DNA of 64,000 nt from an uncultured Synechococcales cyanobacterium (lineage in GTDB: Bacteria > Cyanobacteriota > Cyanobacteriia > Thermosynechococcales > Thermosynechococcaceae): positions 1,308 to 65,307 of the forward strand of contig CADCWO010000103.1 of NCBI GenBank assembly GCA_902806435.1, in the 5' to 3' direction. A model generated the notes under the pieces. It ran no database searches. It saw nothing but the letters and a program-made list of their open reading frames with translations, and was not told the origin of the DNA. The position numbers and the translations under genes were made by a program. Each line of letters starts with the position of its first letter. Within the stretch, counting starts at the first letter, position 1. Positions 26,831 through 35,745 of the stretch are shown here, in pieces.

Positions 26831-28561
26831 ATGACTGAAAACGCCAAATCTCAGGTTAAAGCTGGTCGAAAAGTGAGGCTAGCCTCTTGGCTAAGCACGA
26901 GTGGAGCTTTAGCCATGGTTTTATTTGGTAGTCAAGCCATGATTGCCATTGGCTCCCCTGTGAAAGGTATAAACCGAGCTGAGTCTAACGCACAAACCGC
27001 GTCTAAAGGGCAGGTTGCACCAAAGCCACTGACCATAGCTCAAACTGGACTTCCCGTACCAACAGACGCTCCCACCGCAGGGCCGAATGCTGCTCCTAAC
27101 CCACAAGGAATTGAGGCTGCCCCCGCCGCCCCCGCTGGCTCAGGGGATCTAGCTCCGGCACCAACTGATGCTCCTACAGGTGTTCCTACAGATACTCCCA
27201 CCGCAGGGCCGAATGCTGCTCCTAACCCACAAGGAATTGAGGCTGCCCCCGCTGCCCCTGCTGGCTCAGGGGATCTAGCTCCGGCGGCGCCAACTGAGAC
27301 AGGTGCTCCGACGGATGTACCTCCTACTGCCGCACCTGAGACAGGTGCTCCGACGGATGTACCTCCTACTGCCGCACCTGAGGCCCCTCTCCCGACTGAG
27401 CCTCCCTCTCCTGAAGTTACTGAGCCTCCCTCTCCTGAAGCTACGGAGCCTCCCTCTCCTGAAGCTACGGAGCCTCCAGCTTCAACCGAGGTAAAACAAG
27501 AAAATATTGTATTTGTCAGTACCGTTGAAGGTGCTGCGACAGCAGAGATTGCTGAAAATCCTGCCCGGTTTAGCCAAATTGTCGGCAGTGGTCGCTTATT
27601 GGTCAATGCAGATAACCAGGTGACCGGCTACTACTTCACCGTGAGTGGGCTACCAGCTAACCAAGCAGTGCCTTATCACTTCCACGTTGCCAAGACTGGG
27701 CGTACCCCCACAAGCTGTGAGGGCGACAAAGAGATTGTGGAAGATGAGACCGGCGGAGAGGTCCTGGTTCCATTGAGCGACATAGCGCCACTACAGGCCG
27801 GTGCTTCTGGCGTAGCAACTGTTGGTAGTGCTAGCAGCCCAATCCAGCTACCTACCCCAGTTGCTTTAGAAGATATTGGTTACCTGAATATTCACGCGAC
27901 CGGAGTTACCCCTCCCAGCGCTGAATCTTCAGTCTCAGAGCCACCTCAGACCGAGGAGATGCCAGCCGCCACAGGCCCCCAACAACCCACGAGTGGTCCA
28001 AACGCGGCTCCTGCGCCACCTTCAGAGACAGGGGTAGCTCCGGCTCCGACTGAATCACCTGCGGCTGAAGCCACGGAGTCTCCTTCGCCTGAAGCAGCTA
28101 CAGCGACTGATGTTCCACCAGGTGCCGTCTGCGCTAATGTGCGTCTCAATCCAGCAGGCTTTGAGCGAGAAATTGGGTCTGCGCCAGAAGCGGCTGAGCC
28201 TTCTCCTGAACCCACAGTAGGGCCAAATGATGCTCCTAATCCTCAAGGAATTGAGCAGTCTCCCGCCCCAACGGAAGCACCAATTCCTGGTCCAACGGAA
28301 GTCCCCGCACCAGGGTCAACTGAAACCGCGCCCCAGGGGCCAGGTTTTGCCCCAGCACCCGCTCCAGCGGAAGCCCCCGCACCAGGGTCAATGGGTGAGC
28401 CACCAGCCCAGGAGCCGGCCGCTCCTGCTCCAGGAGCAGGAGAACCTGGAACATCCGAATCAACAGATGATCAGAACGAAACTCCTGGACCCTCAACTGG
28501 AACAACAGAAGGAGGGCCAGGCACTCCAGGTCAGCCGGGAACTGCTCCTATCACACCTTAA
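26831..28561 (+). CDS. secreted Pro/Ala/Glu/Thr-rich protein with a CHRD-like domain
   Basis: About 576 aa. An N-terminal hydrophobic segment (LSTSGALAMVLFGSQAMIAIGS) looks like a signal sequence. Then comes a low-complexity region of P-T-D/A-P repeats, a folded section (GSGRLLVNADNQVTGYYFTVSGLP; PYHFHVAKTG; GYLNIHATG; PPGAVCANVRL) that fits the CHRD/Cu-Zn-SOD-like beta pattern, and a second Pro-rich tail. The folded section is split by about 65 Pro/Ala/Glu-rich residues before its last strand. I chose the ATG at 26831 because GAGGAG lies just upstream. Likely cell-surface or periplasmic; role unknown. Confidence 0.75.
   Translation: MTENAKSQVKAGRKVRLASWLSTSGALAMVLFGSQAMIAIGSPVKGINRAESNAQTASKGQVAPKPLTIAQTGLPVPTDAPTAGPNAAPNPQGIEAAPAAPAGSGDLAPAPTDAPTGVPTDTPTAGPNAAPNPQGIEAAPAAPAGSGDLAPAAPTETGAPTDVPPTAAPETGAPTDVPPTAAPEAPLPTEPPSPEVTEPPSPEATEPPSPEATEPPASTEVKQENIVFVSTVEGAATAEIAENPARFSQIVGSGRLLVNADNQVTGYYFTVSGLPANQAVPYHFHVAKTGRTPTSCEGDKEIVEDETGGEVLVPLSDIAPLQAGASGVATVGSASSPIQLPTPVALEDIGYLNIHATGVTPPSAESSVSEPPQTEEMPAATGPQQPTSGPNAAPAPPSETGVAPAPTESPAAEATESPSPEAATATDVPPGAVCANVRLNPAGFEREIGSAPEAAEPSPEPTVGPNDAPNPQGIEQSPAPTEAPIPGPTEVPAPGSTETAPQGPGFAPAPAPAEAPAPGSMGEPPAQEPAAPAPGAGEPGTSESTDDQNETPGPSTGTTEGGPGTPGQPGTAPITP
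27070..27490 (+). repeat. in-gene tandem repeats (126-, 42- and 24-bp periods)
   Basis: Two nearly identical stretches of about 100 bp start at 27070 and 27196, a 126-bp period coding for 42 residues. They are followed by two copies of a 42-bp unit from about 27296 and three to four copies of a 24-bp unit (EPPSPEAT) up to 27480. All periods are multiples of three, so the frame is kept. A diverged copy of the first unit (PTVGPNDAPNPQGIE) recurs near 28215. Confidence 0.9.
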
Positions 28562-28583
28562 GGCCTTGAAAAGTTGCTCTTTG

Positions 28584-28617
28584 CTACCGAACTTTTGCTT
28601 GTTGGAAAGTTCGGTAG
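28584..28617. terminator. 12-bp perfect inverted repeat after the CHRD-like gene
   Basis: CTACCGAACTTT and AAAGTTCGGTAG flank a 10-nt loop, 22 bases after the stop. No T-run follows, so it may end transcription poorly or protect the mRNA 3' end. Confidence 0.5.
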
Positions 28618-28662
28618 TAAAACAATATATCAATTCTTTAAGTTTCCTGTTAGCTTGGAGGC

Positions 28663-30135
28663 ATGTTGCTTACTGCTGAACTGCTGCTAAACTACCAGCG
28701 CTGTGATCGGCGCGCTTTTTTAGAGGCATACGGCGATCGCGCTTATAAGGCGCCTCCAAGTGATTTTCTACTGAAACTGAGACAAGATAGCGCCCTGCAT
28801 CAGCAACAGGTGCTTTCCACTCAAACCTGGCAACGGCCTCAATATCCAGAGCACAACTGGGTTGCGGCAGCTGAGGCCACAGTAGAGCTAATGCGGCAGG
28901 GGGTAGACCAGATTTACCAAGGCGTACTTCTGGTTGAATCTTCAGGAGTATCACTATTAAGTAAACCCAGTTTGTTAATTAAGCAGGCTGGGTTGTCTGA
29001 TTTTGGAGATTGGCTGTACGCTCCTGCGGACATCAGGCTGAGTAAACGCCCGAAGCTGGAATACAAAGTAATCAGTGCTTTTCATGTCCAGCTACTGGCT
29101 GAAATTCAGGGTGCCTGGCCAGAGTCAGCGTGGCTGGTGCTGCGCGAAAAGGGTCGTTACGCGGTTGATTTGTGGCAGAGCTTGCCTCAAATGCAGTCAA
29201 TACTAGCAGCGCTAACTGAGATGATTCAGCAGCAACAAGAGCCGGAGGTGTTTATTGCCCGCAACCGCTGTAGCCTCTGTCCCTGGTTTCAGCATTGCTA
29301 TGAAATTGCTCAATCTCAACAACACCTTTCGCTACTGCCGGGCGTGACACCGAGCCGCTATCCGGCACTACAGCAACTTGAGCTGACGACAGTGGCCGCA
29401 CTGGCAAAAACAGATCCAACTCGTCTAGAGCATCTGCCTGGCTTTAGTAATGATGCTGCTATCAGGCTGGTGCAGCAAGCGCAAGCAGTGCACCAAAACC
29501 AAGCGATCGCCCGAATGATCCAAGCTGCCACTAACAGGCAGTTACTAGCTAACTTACCGACAGCGTCTGTAGAACTCTACTTTGATATTGAGGCAGAGCC
29601 AGGGTTGAATTTAGCCTACCTACACGGCGTTTTAGTGGTTGATCGTCAAGCTGGCAGTCAAACCTTTTATCCCCTAATGGCTGAGCAACCAGACGGGGAA
29701 AGGCTGGTCTGGCAACAATTTTTAGAGCTTGTTCAGAGGTATCCAACCGCGCCTATTTTTCATTTCTGTGCCTATGAAGTCCAAACCGTGGAACGGCTTG
29801 CCAGACTTTACCACACGCCTTACTCTCTGGTAAAACCTCTACTAACCCGGTTTTTTGACCTGCACCTTTGGGTGACCGAAACAGCTGCTCTGCCGATTGA
29901 AAGTTATACGCTGAAGTTAATTGCCCGTTGGCTGGGGTTTGAATGGCGGGACGCAGATGCCAATGGTGCTCAATCAATTTACTGGTACTCTCAGTGGTTA
30001 CAAACCGGCGATCGCGCTTTTTTAGAAGCCATCCTCCGCTATAACGAGGACGACTGCCGGGCCACTTACCACGTTAAAGAGTGGTTGACGAGTTTTATCC
30101 ATACCCGCCAGCTGAAAGTGGTGAATGTACCTTAA
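28663..30135 (+). CDS. TM0106-family RecB-like nuclease
   Basis: A 490-aa protein. The N-terminal half resembles the PD-(D/E)XK nuclease fold of RecB/Cas4-type enzymes, with the first cysteine in YQRCDRRAFLEAYG and a later cluster CSLCPWFQHC, together a plausible 4Fe-4S site. The C-terminal half (ELYFDIEAEPGLNLAYLHGVLVVDR; IFHFCAYEVQTVERL; RYNEDDCRATYHVKEWL) is an RNase H-like 3'-5' exonuclease pattern with acidic residues DIE, D (FFDLHLW) and EDD. The family's biological role is not well known; DNA repair is a reasonable inference. No CRISPR array or cas gene is nearby. Confidence 0.85.
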   Translation: MLLTAELLLNYQRCDRRAFLEAYGDRAYKAPPSDFLLKLRQDSALHQQQVLSTQTWQRPQYPEHNWVAAAEATVELMRQGVDQIYQGVLLVESSGVSLLSKPSLLIKQAGLSDFGDWLYAPADIRLSKRPKLEYKVISAFHVQLLAEIQGAWPESAWLVLREKGRYAVDLWQSLPQMQSILAALTEMIQQQQEPEVFIARNRCSLCPWFQHCYEIAQSQQHLSLLPGVTPSRYPALQQLELTTVAALAKTDPTRLEHLPGFSNDAAIRLVQQAQAVHQNQAIARMIQAATNRQLLANLPTASVELYFDIEAEPGLNLAYLHGVLVVDRQAGSQTFYPLMAEQPDGERLVWQQFLELVQRYPTAPIFHFCAYEVQTVERLARLYHTPYSLVKPLLTRFFDLHLWVTETAALPIESYTLKLIARWLGFEWRDADANGAQSIYWYSQWLQTGDRAFLEAILRYNEDDCRATYHVKEWLTSFIHTRQLKVVNVP

Positions 30136-30329
30136 TTCTTACTCAAAGCTTCAAGGTCAAGCCTCAGCAGGGGCTATCCTCTTAATTTTTCACTGAGGCA
30201 GAATGTTTGTCGGTCTTGGGTATCCCAGCTAAGGGGCCGCTGCCTCCTGAGCTCCTCTTGGATTTAATCGTATTGTCTTACCAGTTAGATTAAAACTGGA
30301 ACCACCTAATTTAAGTTTTATTTTCTGCC

Positions 30330-30860
30330 ATGGCTGCGCGATCGCCCATTTCACTGTTACAACCAAATTTAGTGCTAAAAGGCCCCATCCTGGAATTGAC
30401 ACCAGAAATTCTAGAACAAAATGGATTGAAGGGACTAGTACTTGATGTTGATGAAACCCTGATTCCTATCAGAGCTAGAGAGGTATCCCCAGAGTTGATA
30501 CAGTGGTTGGCGCAAATTAAAGATACCGTTTCTCTGTGGCTGGTCAGCAACAACCTTAGTAAGACCCGGATCAGTCGCATTGCCCAAACTTTGGATTTAC
30601 CCTATTTAACGGGAGCGCAAAAACCCTCTCGGCGCAAGATCAGGCAAGCCGTGAGTGCAATGAATTTGCCCTTTGAGCAAGTGGCGATGGTGGGCGATCG
30701 CTTATTCACAGACGTAATCGCCGGAAATCGCCTGGGTATGTTCACGATTTTAGTTGACCCCATGGTTGACCCTAGTATAGAAGCTCAACGCTTTCCTGTG
30801 AGGGCTTTTGAGGTATGGTTGTCTCAGCTTCTAGGAGCCTCTCTGGAGTCTCATCATTAG
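30330..30860 (+). CDS. YqeG-family HAD-IIIA phosphatase
   Basis: A 176-aa HAD phosphatase. Motif I is LVLDVDETLIPI (nucleophile Asp and acid Asp), motif II is WLVSNN, the Lys is in AQKPSRRKI, and motif IV is VAMVGDRLFTDVIAGNRLGM. Members of the YqeG group are phosphatidylglycerophosphate-phosphatase-like in some organisms (Gep4/YqeG), so a role in phosphatidylglycerol synthesis, important for thylakoids, is possible. The length is typical. Transcribed alone. Confidence 0.87.
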   Translation: MAARSPISLLQPNLVLKGPILELTPEILEQNGLKGLVLDVDETLIPIRAREVSPELIQWLAQIKDTVSLWLVSNNLSKTRISRIAQTLDLPYLTGAQKPSRRKIRQAVSAMNLPFEQVAMVGDRLFTDVIAGNRLGMFTILVDPMVDPSIEAQRFPVRAFEVWLSQLLGASLESHH

Positions 30861-31020
30861 AGCTTTGCAAAAGAAGTTAACCTATTTTCTCAGATAGAAG
30901 AATATAAAGAAAACCTTATGGAATCCATTACCTGTAATTATTTCTGGCATTCTAGATATTAGTTTGAAAGGGGTCAGTTCTCATAAAGACCCTTCCTGTT
31001 AATACACCTTTTATATCTGC

Positions 31021-31061
31021 ATAAAGTGCCAGTCCCTAGCTTAAGGGAACTGGCACTTTAT
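31021..31061. terminator. long hairpin, bidirectional terminator-like
   Basis: A 17-bp stem (ATAAAGTGCCAGTCCCT with AGGGAACTGGCACTTTAT, one extra A bulged) has a loop of about 6 bases. A and T at the stem ends give a weak T-tract on either strand. It lies between the YqeG gene and a decayed minus-strand gene, and may serve both directions. Confidence 0.65.
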
Positions 31062-31096
31062 ATATTCTGCTAAAGGATCTACGGGTACATTCCAGT

Positions 31097-31264
31097 TCAC
31101 TCATCGCCTACCATAATGCTGGTGGCGGGCACCTGAATTTGCAGCCCAATATTTAGTAGGTTAAAGTAATTTTTTAGTTCAGCCGGAGCCGGATACAGCT
31201 GAACACGGTATAAGAATACTCAGAAGATACCGAGGCCAACTACCCAAAACGGCAGTGGAAACAA
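31097..31264 (-). pseudogene. remnant of a small membrane protein with an in-frame stop
   Basis: From a TTG at 31264 the minus strand encodes FPLPFWVVGLGIF, then a TGA at 31220-31222, then VFLYRVQLYPAPAELKNYF and on to IQVPATSIMVGDE, stopping at 31097. The composition changes smoothly across the stop (membrane helix, then an amphipathic segment), and TGG-to-TGA is a one-base change, so I read it as one small membrane protein inactivated by a nonsense mutation. The family was not recognised. A second possibility is that only the downstream part is translated. Confidence 0.5.
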
Positions 31265-31392
31265 CTTAAATATTCATTCCTAGTGGGGTTGTAAAAGTGA
31301 AGCCTGATCAAATTACTAGAAAATAATTCCAGGCAACGGTAAAAAAAAGAATACAGTAGTCAGCCCCAAGCCTGCTAGCGGCATGAGAATTT

Positions 31393-31575
31393 CTAACCTA
31401 TTTGCACTTTTGGAACAGCAATGCTCTTGAAGCAGTATTGCTCTGTTTCGCAAGCGGTCAGGTAGTAAAGGTGCTTTTCCAAGGCTTTTAAGGCTTCAGG
31501 TGCATCTGCTTCGTGAAGGTATATCCCCTTGGAGCTGCTGTTATAGGGATCGCCTACTTCTATAAGTTGGGCCAA
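31393..31575 (-). CDS. possible 60-aa small protein, unknown
   Basis: A 60-aa frame with a TTG start; a stop codon lies only three codons upstream, so no longer form exists. The sequence looks protein-like (KGIYLHEADAPEALKALEKHLYYLTACETEQYC), with a helix rich in Ala/Leu/Glu. No family or ribosome-binding site was recognised. It lies just upstream of the decayed small membrane gene on the same strand. Confidence 0.4.
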   Translation of the reverse strand: MAQLIEVGDPYNSSSKGIYLHEADAPEALKALEKHLYYLTACETEQYCFKSIAVPKVQIG

Positions 31576-31837
31576 AGCAAGGCGTTACAATCTGGTAAAT
31601 CTAGCTCGAAGTAATTAGGGCAGCGGGGAATTGTTGGGCGGGAAAGAGAGTGCATTTTTGTCTAGTTGCCGCTGCACTGGGTCGCGAGCTGATAAGACCT
31701 TGATTGACCGTCTTATTGGATAAGTGATTTTTGGAACCAGCACCTGCTTCCTTACTGGAAGTGCTGCTACGCTGACCCTACCTGTATATACGATTGGCCT
31801 AATCGAATAACTTTTTGAACTATTTCTCGGTGCACCC

Positions 31838-33349
31838 TTACAGTAACGATCGCCCATCCTCTGTGTATTGGTCTGGTTGTAAGGTGTTCAGCAAGGCTTC
31901 CCAATCAAAGGGAGTGTTGCGCTCTTCGCCTTTGACCTCAAACGTGACATTACAGGCTTTCGGTTGTGCCAGGGCTTGTACACAAAGCTCAGCTACGTCT
32001 TCCCGGCTGACCTTACCCTTCAAATTATCCCCTTGATCAACAATTAAGGTTTGACCACCAGGCTCCTCGGTCAGGGCACAGGGCCGGATAATCGTGTAAG
32101 GAATACCACTGTGCCGTACGCTATCCTCGCCCTTAAGCTTCCAGGTGAGAATGCCTCCCAGTTGGTCATTCATACGAACGGCTGGGGGTTCTTCTTCTAA
32201 GTTAATTCCAGGACGGCCTGGGCGCGTCACCCCGGCAGAACTGACAAGGATGAACTGAGGTAAAGTCGGCCCCCCATAAGCCTTGATAGACTCCACCTGT
32301 AGCTGGAAAGGTCCTGGTTCAAATTTGGGATTGAGGGCCTTGTCGTACTCAAACTTGCTCAACATTAGTTGCAAGGCGTAGATGTGGCTCGAAGCAAATG
32401 GCTCGGCATTTTCTAAGGTCTTCGCACGGAACACCGGCGTCAAGTCTGAGAATGGAATCCGGACTGTAGTCCACTCTCCGTTAGCTGTATCGAAGGAATA
32501 GCTGTAGGCAATTCCATCCCACTTTGTCTCGGTGCGAAGAATAAATTTGTATCGCTTGCCATCCCCTTTGACACGCAACTCGATCCCCTCATATTGAGAC
32601 AGATTTAGGGGGCAGTCAAAATTCCGGGTGCGAACGGAAGCAAAACCACCAGAGTTTTCCGTAGACACATTGCCAGTAAACAGGGCTTTATTATTTGCTA
32701 GCCGGATACTACTTTCACTGACCCCACCCATCACAACATCATCTACTGCGCCCCAGGTACTTTTCAAGTCTTCGGACGGTTTGTGGAAGTTAAAAATTAT
32801 CCTGCCATCCGAGTTAGTAAAACTATTTGCAGCAGCTGCTAAGTTCTTGACCCCTTGGTATTCCACCGCTTCTGGCGTATCACCCACAACCTCTGGCTGG
32901 TAGAACTTGATCCCCTGATAATACTTAGCTCGATCCGGAGTGTCCCCTTCGACAGGCTGTACCCGTACGGCGGTACAACAAATCACAGCTTTGACGTTAG
33001 CCATCAATTCTGATGTGAGGGTTTGAGGTTTGATGATATCGCCTACAACTAGTTCCACAGTGTCACCAAGTAGAGCTCTGCCCTTTTCGATATCTCTAAC
33101 TAAGGCGCGCACCCGGTAATTGTGTTCCAGCAGCCGCCGAACCACCCGCTTACCCAAGCCACCCGTTGCTCCAGCCACCAGTACCATTTCCCTTTCCATG
33201 CGCGCTTCTAGATCCTGCTTGCTGAAGAACTTCTGTAACCAACCAATGCTGCCCACAAAAGGAATTGCTCTAAAATAGGCCAGCGTGCGAATAAACCTTC
33301 TAGCATCCCACTTGGCAGACTTTTCTTGTTCCATCTCGCTGCCCATCAT
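31838..33349 (-). CDS. SDR/NAD(P)-binding protein with inserted CIA30 domain
   Basis: About 503 aa. A Rossmann NAD(P)-binding domain (VLVAGATGGLGKRVVRRLLEHNYRVRALVRD) is interrupted by a CIA30-type beta-sandwich (IIFNFHKPSEDLKSTWGAVDDVVMGGVSESSI; FDCPLNLSQYEGIELRVKGDGKRYKFILRTE; about 170 residues). It then returns to the atypical-SDR fold (FILVSSAGVTRPGRPG; PYTIIRPCALTE). CIA30 proteins assist respiratory complex I assembly in mitochondria, so a role around NDH-1 is conceivable here, but that is inference. I start near 33346-33349 because AGGA lies upstream; the frame reaches back to 33424. Confidence 0.85.
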   Translation of the reverse strand: MMGSEMEQEKSAKWDARRFIRTLAYFRAIPFVGSIGWLQKFFSKQDLEARMEREMVLVAGATGGLGKRVVRRLLEHNYRVRALVRDIEKGRALLGDTVELVVGDIIKPQTLTSELMANVKAVICCTAVRVQPVEGDTPDRAKYYQGIKFYQPEVVGDTPEAVEYQGVKNLAAAANSFTNSDGRIIFNFHKPSEDLKSTWGAVDDVVMGGVSESSIRLANNKALFTGNVSTENSGGFASVRTRNFDCPLNLSQYEGIELRVKGDGKRYKFILRTETKWDGIAYSYSFDTANGEWTTVRIPFSDLTPVFRAKTLENAEPFASSHIYALQLMLSKFEYDKALNPKFEPGPFQLQVESIKAYGGPTLPQFILVSSAGVTRPGRPGINLEEEPPAVRMNDQLGGILTWKLKGEDSVRHSGIPYTIIRPCALTEEPGGQTLIVDQGDNLKGKVSREDVAELCVQALAQPKACNVTFEVKGEERNTPFDWEALLNTLQPDQYTEDGRSLL

Positions 33350-33589
33350 TTTGTCCTTTTTCTCCAGTCTAGTAGAGGGTTCTAGAAAGAGCTCAAGCAA
33401 GCTTGTCAGGACCCCGTAGACCAATCTGGTTTAAACAGATAGAAGCTTGAACAAGGCTTGAGATATAAATTTCAGCAACCAGAGCTTGGGCGCAGATAAG
33501 TGCTCATGCTAGCCATTGCCGCAATTGACTTTTTTGAATCACCTAAGTAGCTGGCTGATCTAACCTAGAAGCAGTTATCCCTAAAGCTC

Positions 33590-35446
33590 ATGACCAACTT
33601 GCCGCTGCCCGATCGTTACTCAGGGTTAATTGATGAAATTATCCAAATGACCCTACAGGGCAAAATCCGTGCCAAAGAGCAGGTATATCAAATGCTGCGG
33701 CAAGGAGTAAACCCCGGAACGGGAGAGCTATTTGAGCGATGCCTGGGCGATCGCCTGAGCACAATCCAAGCTCAGGTCAATAGTGCAACCGATGAATTAA
33801 AGCAGGCGAAGGCCACGCGCAGCCTGAGAGCCCTCCAGACTATCCAAACTGAATGGCAGCGGGCGCAATCAGAAAACCAGGCCTCAGAGTCGCTGATAGC
33901 CTCAGTACACGCCATTACCACTGCCGAACCCTCCCAGCGGCTAACGGTATTGTTACAATCTCTTGACCCAAATGCAAATCAACCCCTCAGCGCTCAGCAG
34001 TTGAAGCAACTGGCAACAGCCCTCCAGCAGGGAGAAGAAACGGAGCCGGAGTTGCAACAACTATCAGCCGGGCTCAGTGCTGGTCTGGAGTCTTGGCAGC
34101 GCCTGGAAAATCACTTGGTAAGTTGGATTTATAACCAGGGTCAAGCTCAGTTGGGGTTTGCCGATGTACCTAGCCAGCGGGGGCCTTGGGCAGTTTGGGC
34201 GGCGCAAATGCAGCGTCCTTTGCCCAAACTGCTATTCCAGGCTCTAGCTTTGAATCAACCGCTCAGTAAAGCTGCCGAGCAGCCGGCGGTAGATCTCCAG
34301 TCCTGGGTTGAGCTGGCTGTGATTCTCCAGTACTTGCAACGGGGTTTGGTGAGCTGGTTTGACAAGATGGTCTACAACGCCGAGGTGGGGTCAAAGCTCT
34401 CGATTGCCACCTTTTTAGTGTTTACTGGCATCTGGTCACAGCTAGCTGAGGGTTTCAGCCGCAACTCTAACTTGGCTCCTACTCAAAGGCATTTGCCGCA
34501 GGGCTGCTTTCAGATCATTCAGCAGCTCTTGCGTACGTTTACCCAGCGTGAGTACTTTCCGCTGTACGGCGGCGTTTTTGCCTCTTTTACCGGCAATTAC
34601 CTGCGGGATACCCTCAACTACCTGGATGCTCCTCTCAGGCAAGTTGCCGGTACCCAAGAAAAGGCACGGGTACTGACCTTGTTAGGCTATTCTTTACGAG
34701 CCCAAGGACGCTTGCCTGAAGCTTTGGCTTATCACGAGCAGGCTCTAGCTATCGCCCGTCAGGCAGGGGATAGCCGCTGTGAAATTGCCAATCTTAACCA
34801 CTTAAGCCGCACCTACGTAGCGCAAAAAAACTATCCAGAGGCAATCCGTAATAGCCAACGAGCACTCATTCTTAGCCGCCAAGTAGGAGAGCGTCTAGGA
34901 GAAGCGAATGCCCTGGCGAATTTGGGCTACAGCGAGGTATTCTCAGCTCAACAAAACGAAGCTGACCCAGAGGCCTATGAGATGGCAATTCACTATCTGC
35001 AGCAAGGGCTACAACTGGCGCAGCAATTGGGGGATGGTCAGAGCCAAGCCTTATGTTATAGCAGTCTGGGCATTGCCCACATCGTTCTCACCCAACCCGA
35101 GGCCGCGATCGCCTATTTGGAATCTGGCTGGCAAGCAGCCCAGTATTCTGGGGACTTGTACCAACAAGGCTTTAATCTGGCTTACCTAGCCTCAGCTTAC
35201 TACAGCCTGCAAAACTACGAGAAAGCACTTTCTAGGGGCTGCCTGGGCTTGTATTTGCTAGAACAAATTGGTGCTAGCGAGTGGCGGCAAGCGGCGGGTT
35301 TGCTGACGATCTTGCAGGGACAGCTGGGTGAAATTTCCTTCCAGAAGTTACTAACACAGCAGCGATCGCAAATCATCCCGATCATTGGTGTCGATGGTTA
35401 CGATCACATCCCGCAAATACTAGAACAGTACCGCCAATTCATGTAA
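33590..35446 (+). CDS. TPR-repeat protein
   Basis: A 618-aa protein. The N-terminal 330 residues are helical, with charged coiled-coil-like segments and a Trp-rich part ([27 protein letters not shown]). From about residue 360 there are five or six tetratricopeptide repeats ([76 protein letters not shown]). TPR arrays bind partner proteins. No signal peptide is seen. The partner is unknown. It starts 240 bases from the divergent CIA30-SDR gene. Confidence 0.85.
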   Translation: MTNLPLPDRYSGLIDEIIQMTLQGKIRAKEQVYQMLRQGVNPGTGELFERCLGDRLSTIQAQVNSATDELKQAKATRSLRALQTIQTEWQRAQSENQASESLIASVHAITTAEPSQRLTVLLQSLDPNANQPLSAQQLKQLATALQQGEETEPELQQLSAGLSAGLESWQRLENHLVSWIYNQGQAQLGFADVPSQRGPWAVWAAQMQRPLPKLLFQALALNQPLSKAAEQPAVDLQSWVELAVILQYLQRGLVSWFDKMVYNAEVGSKLSIATFLVFTGIWSQLAEGFSRNSNLAPTQRHLPQGCFQIIQQLLRTFTQREYFPLYGGVFASFTGNYLRDTLNYLDAPLRQVAGTQEKARVLTLLGYSLRAQGRLPEALAYHEQALAIARQAGDSRCEIANLNHLSRTYVAQKNYPEAIRNSQRALILSRQVGERLGEANALANLGYSEVFSAQQNEADPEAYEMAIHYLQQGLQLAQQLGDGQSQALCYSSLGIAHIVLTQPEAAIAYLESGWQAAQYSGDLYQQGFNLAYLASAYYSLQNYEKALSRGCLGLYLLEQIGASEWRQAAGLLTILQGQLGEISFQKLLTQQRSQIIPIIGVDGYDHIPQILEQYRQFM

Positions 35447-35549
35447 TGTTATTTACACCCAAGAACAAAGTTTGATCTCACCTTTAATATCCGAACAGTC
35501 AAACTTCTACTGCGGTAGTCTGACCCAAGTCATTAAAAGTGAGCTACCT

Positions 35550-35708
35550 ATGGCGTATACCTGCACAGTTTGTGCCTACCTGTATGATCCAGAGAAAGGC
35601 GATCCGGACTCTGGCATTGAACCAGGCACCCCTTTTGCAGACATTCCCGACGATTGGGTATGTCCGGTCTGCGGGGCAACCAAAGACCAATTTGAGTCCT
35701 CACAATAA
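35550..35708 (+). CDS. rubredoxin
   Basis: A 52-aa rubredoxin with the iron ligands C5-x2-C8 ([11 protein letters not shown]) and C38-x2-C41 ([15 protein letters not shown]), plus the conserved [20 protein letters not shown] core. It carries one electron in the cytoplasm. I start at the ATG at 35550, because the fold begins there; the open frame extends back to 35472 with no rubredoxin sequence. There is no C-terminal membrane anchor, unlike RubA of photosystem assembly, so this is a soluble type. It converges on rne. Confidence 0.95.
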   Translation: MAYTCTVCAYLYDPEKGDPDSGIEPGTPFADIPDDWVCPVCGATKDQFESSQ

Positions 35709-35745
35709 ATTGATGTGATGGTTCTACTGCCTGTGGATCAGTCCC

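Noticed and set aside
27040-27606. 188-codon minus-strand frame inside the CHRD-like gene
   Set aside because: It is the mirror of the GC-rich in-frame repeats of the plus-strand gene, giving a low-complexity Gly/Ser/Val protein without motifs.
31615-31857. 80-codon minus-strand frame downstream of the CIA30-SDR gene
   Set aside because: Basic, motif-free sequence overlapping the end of the real gene; likely chance.
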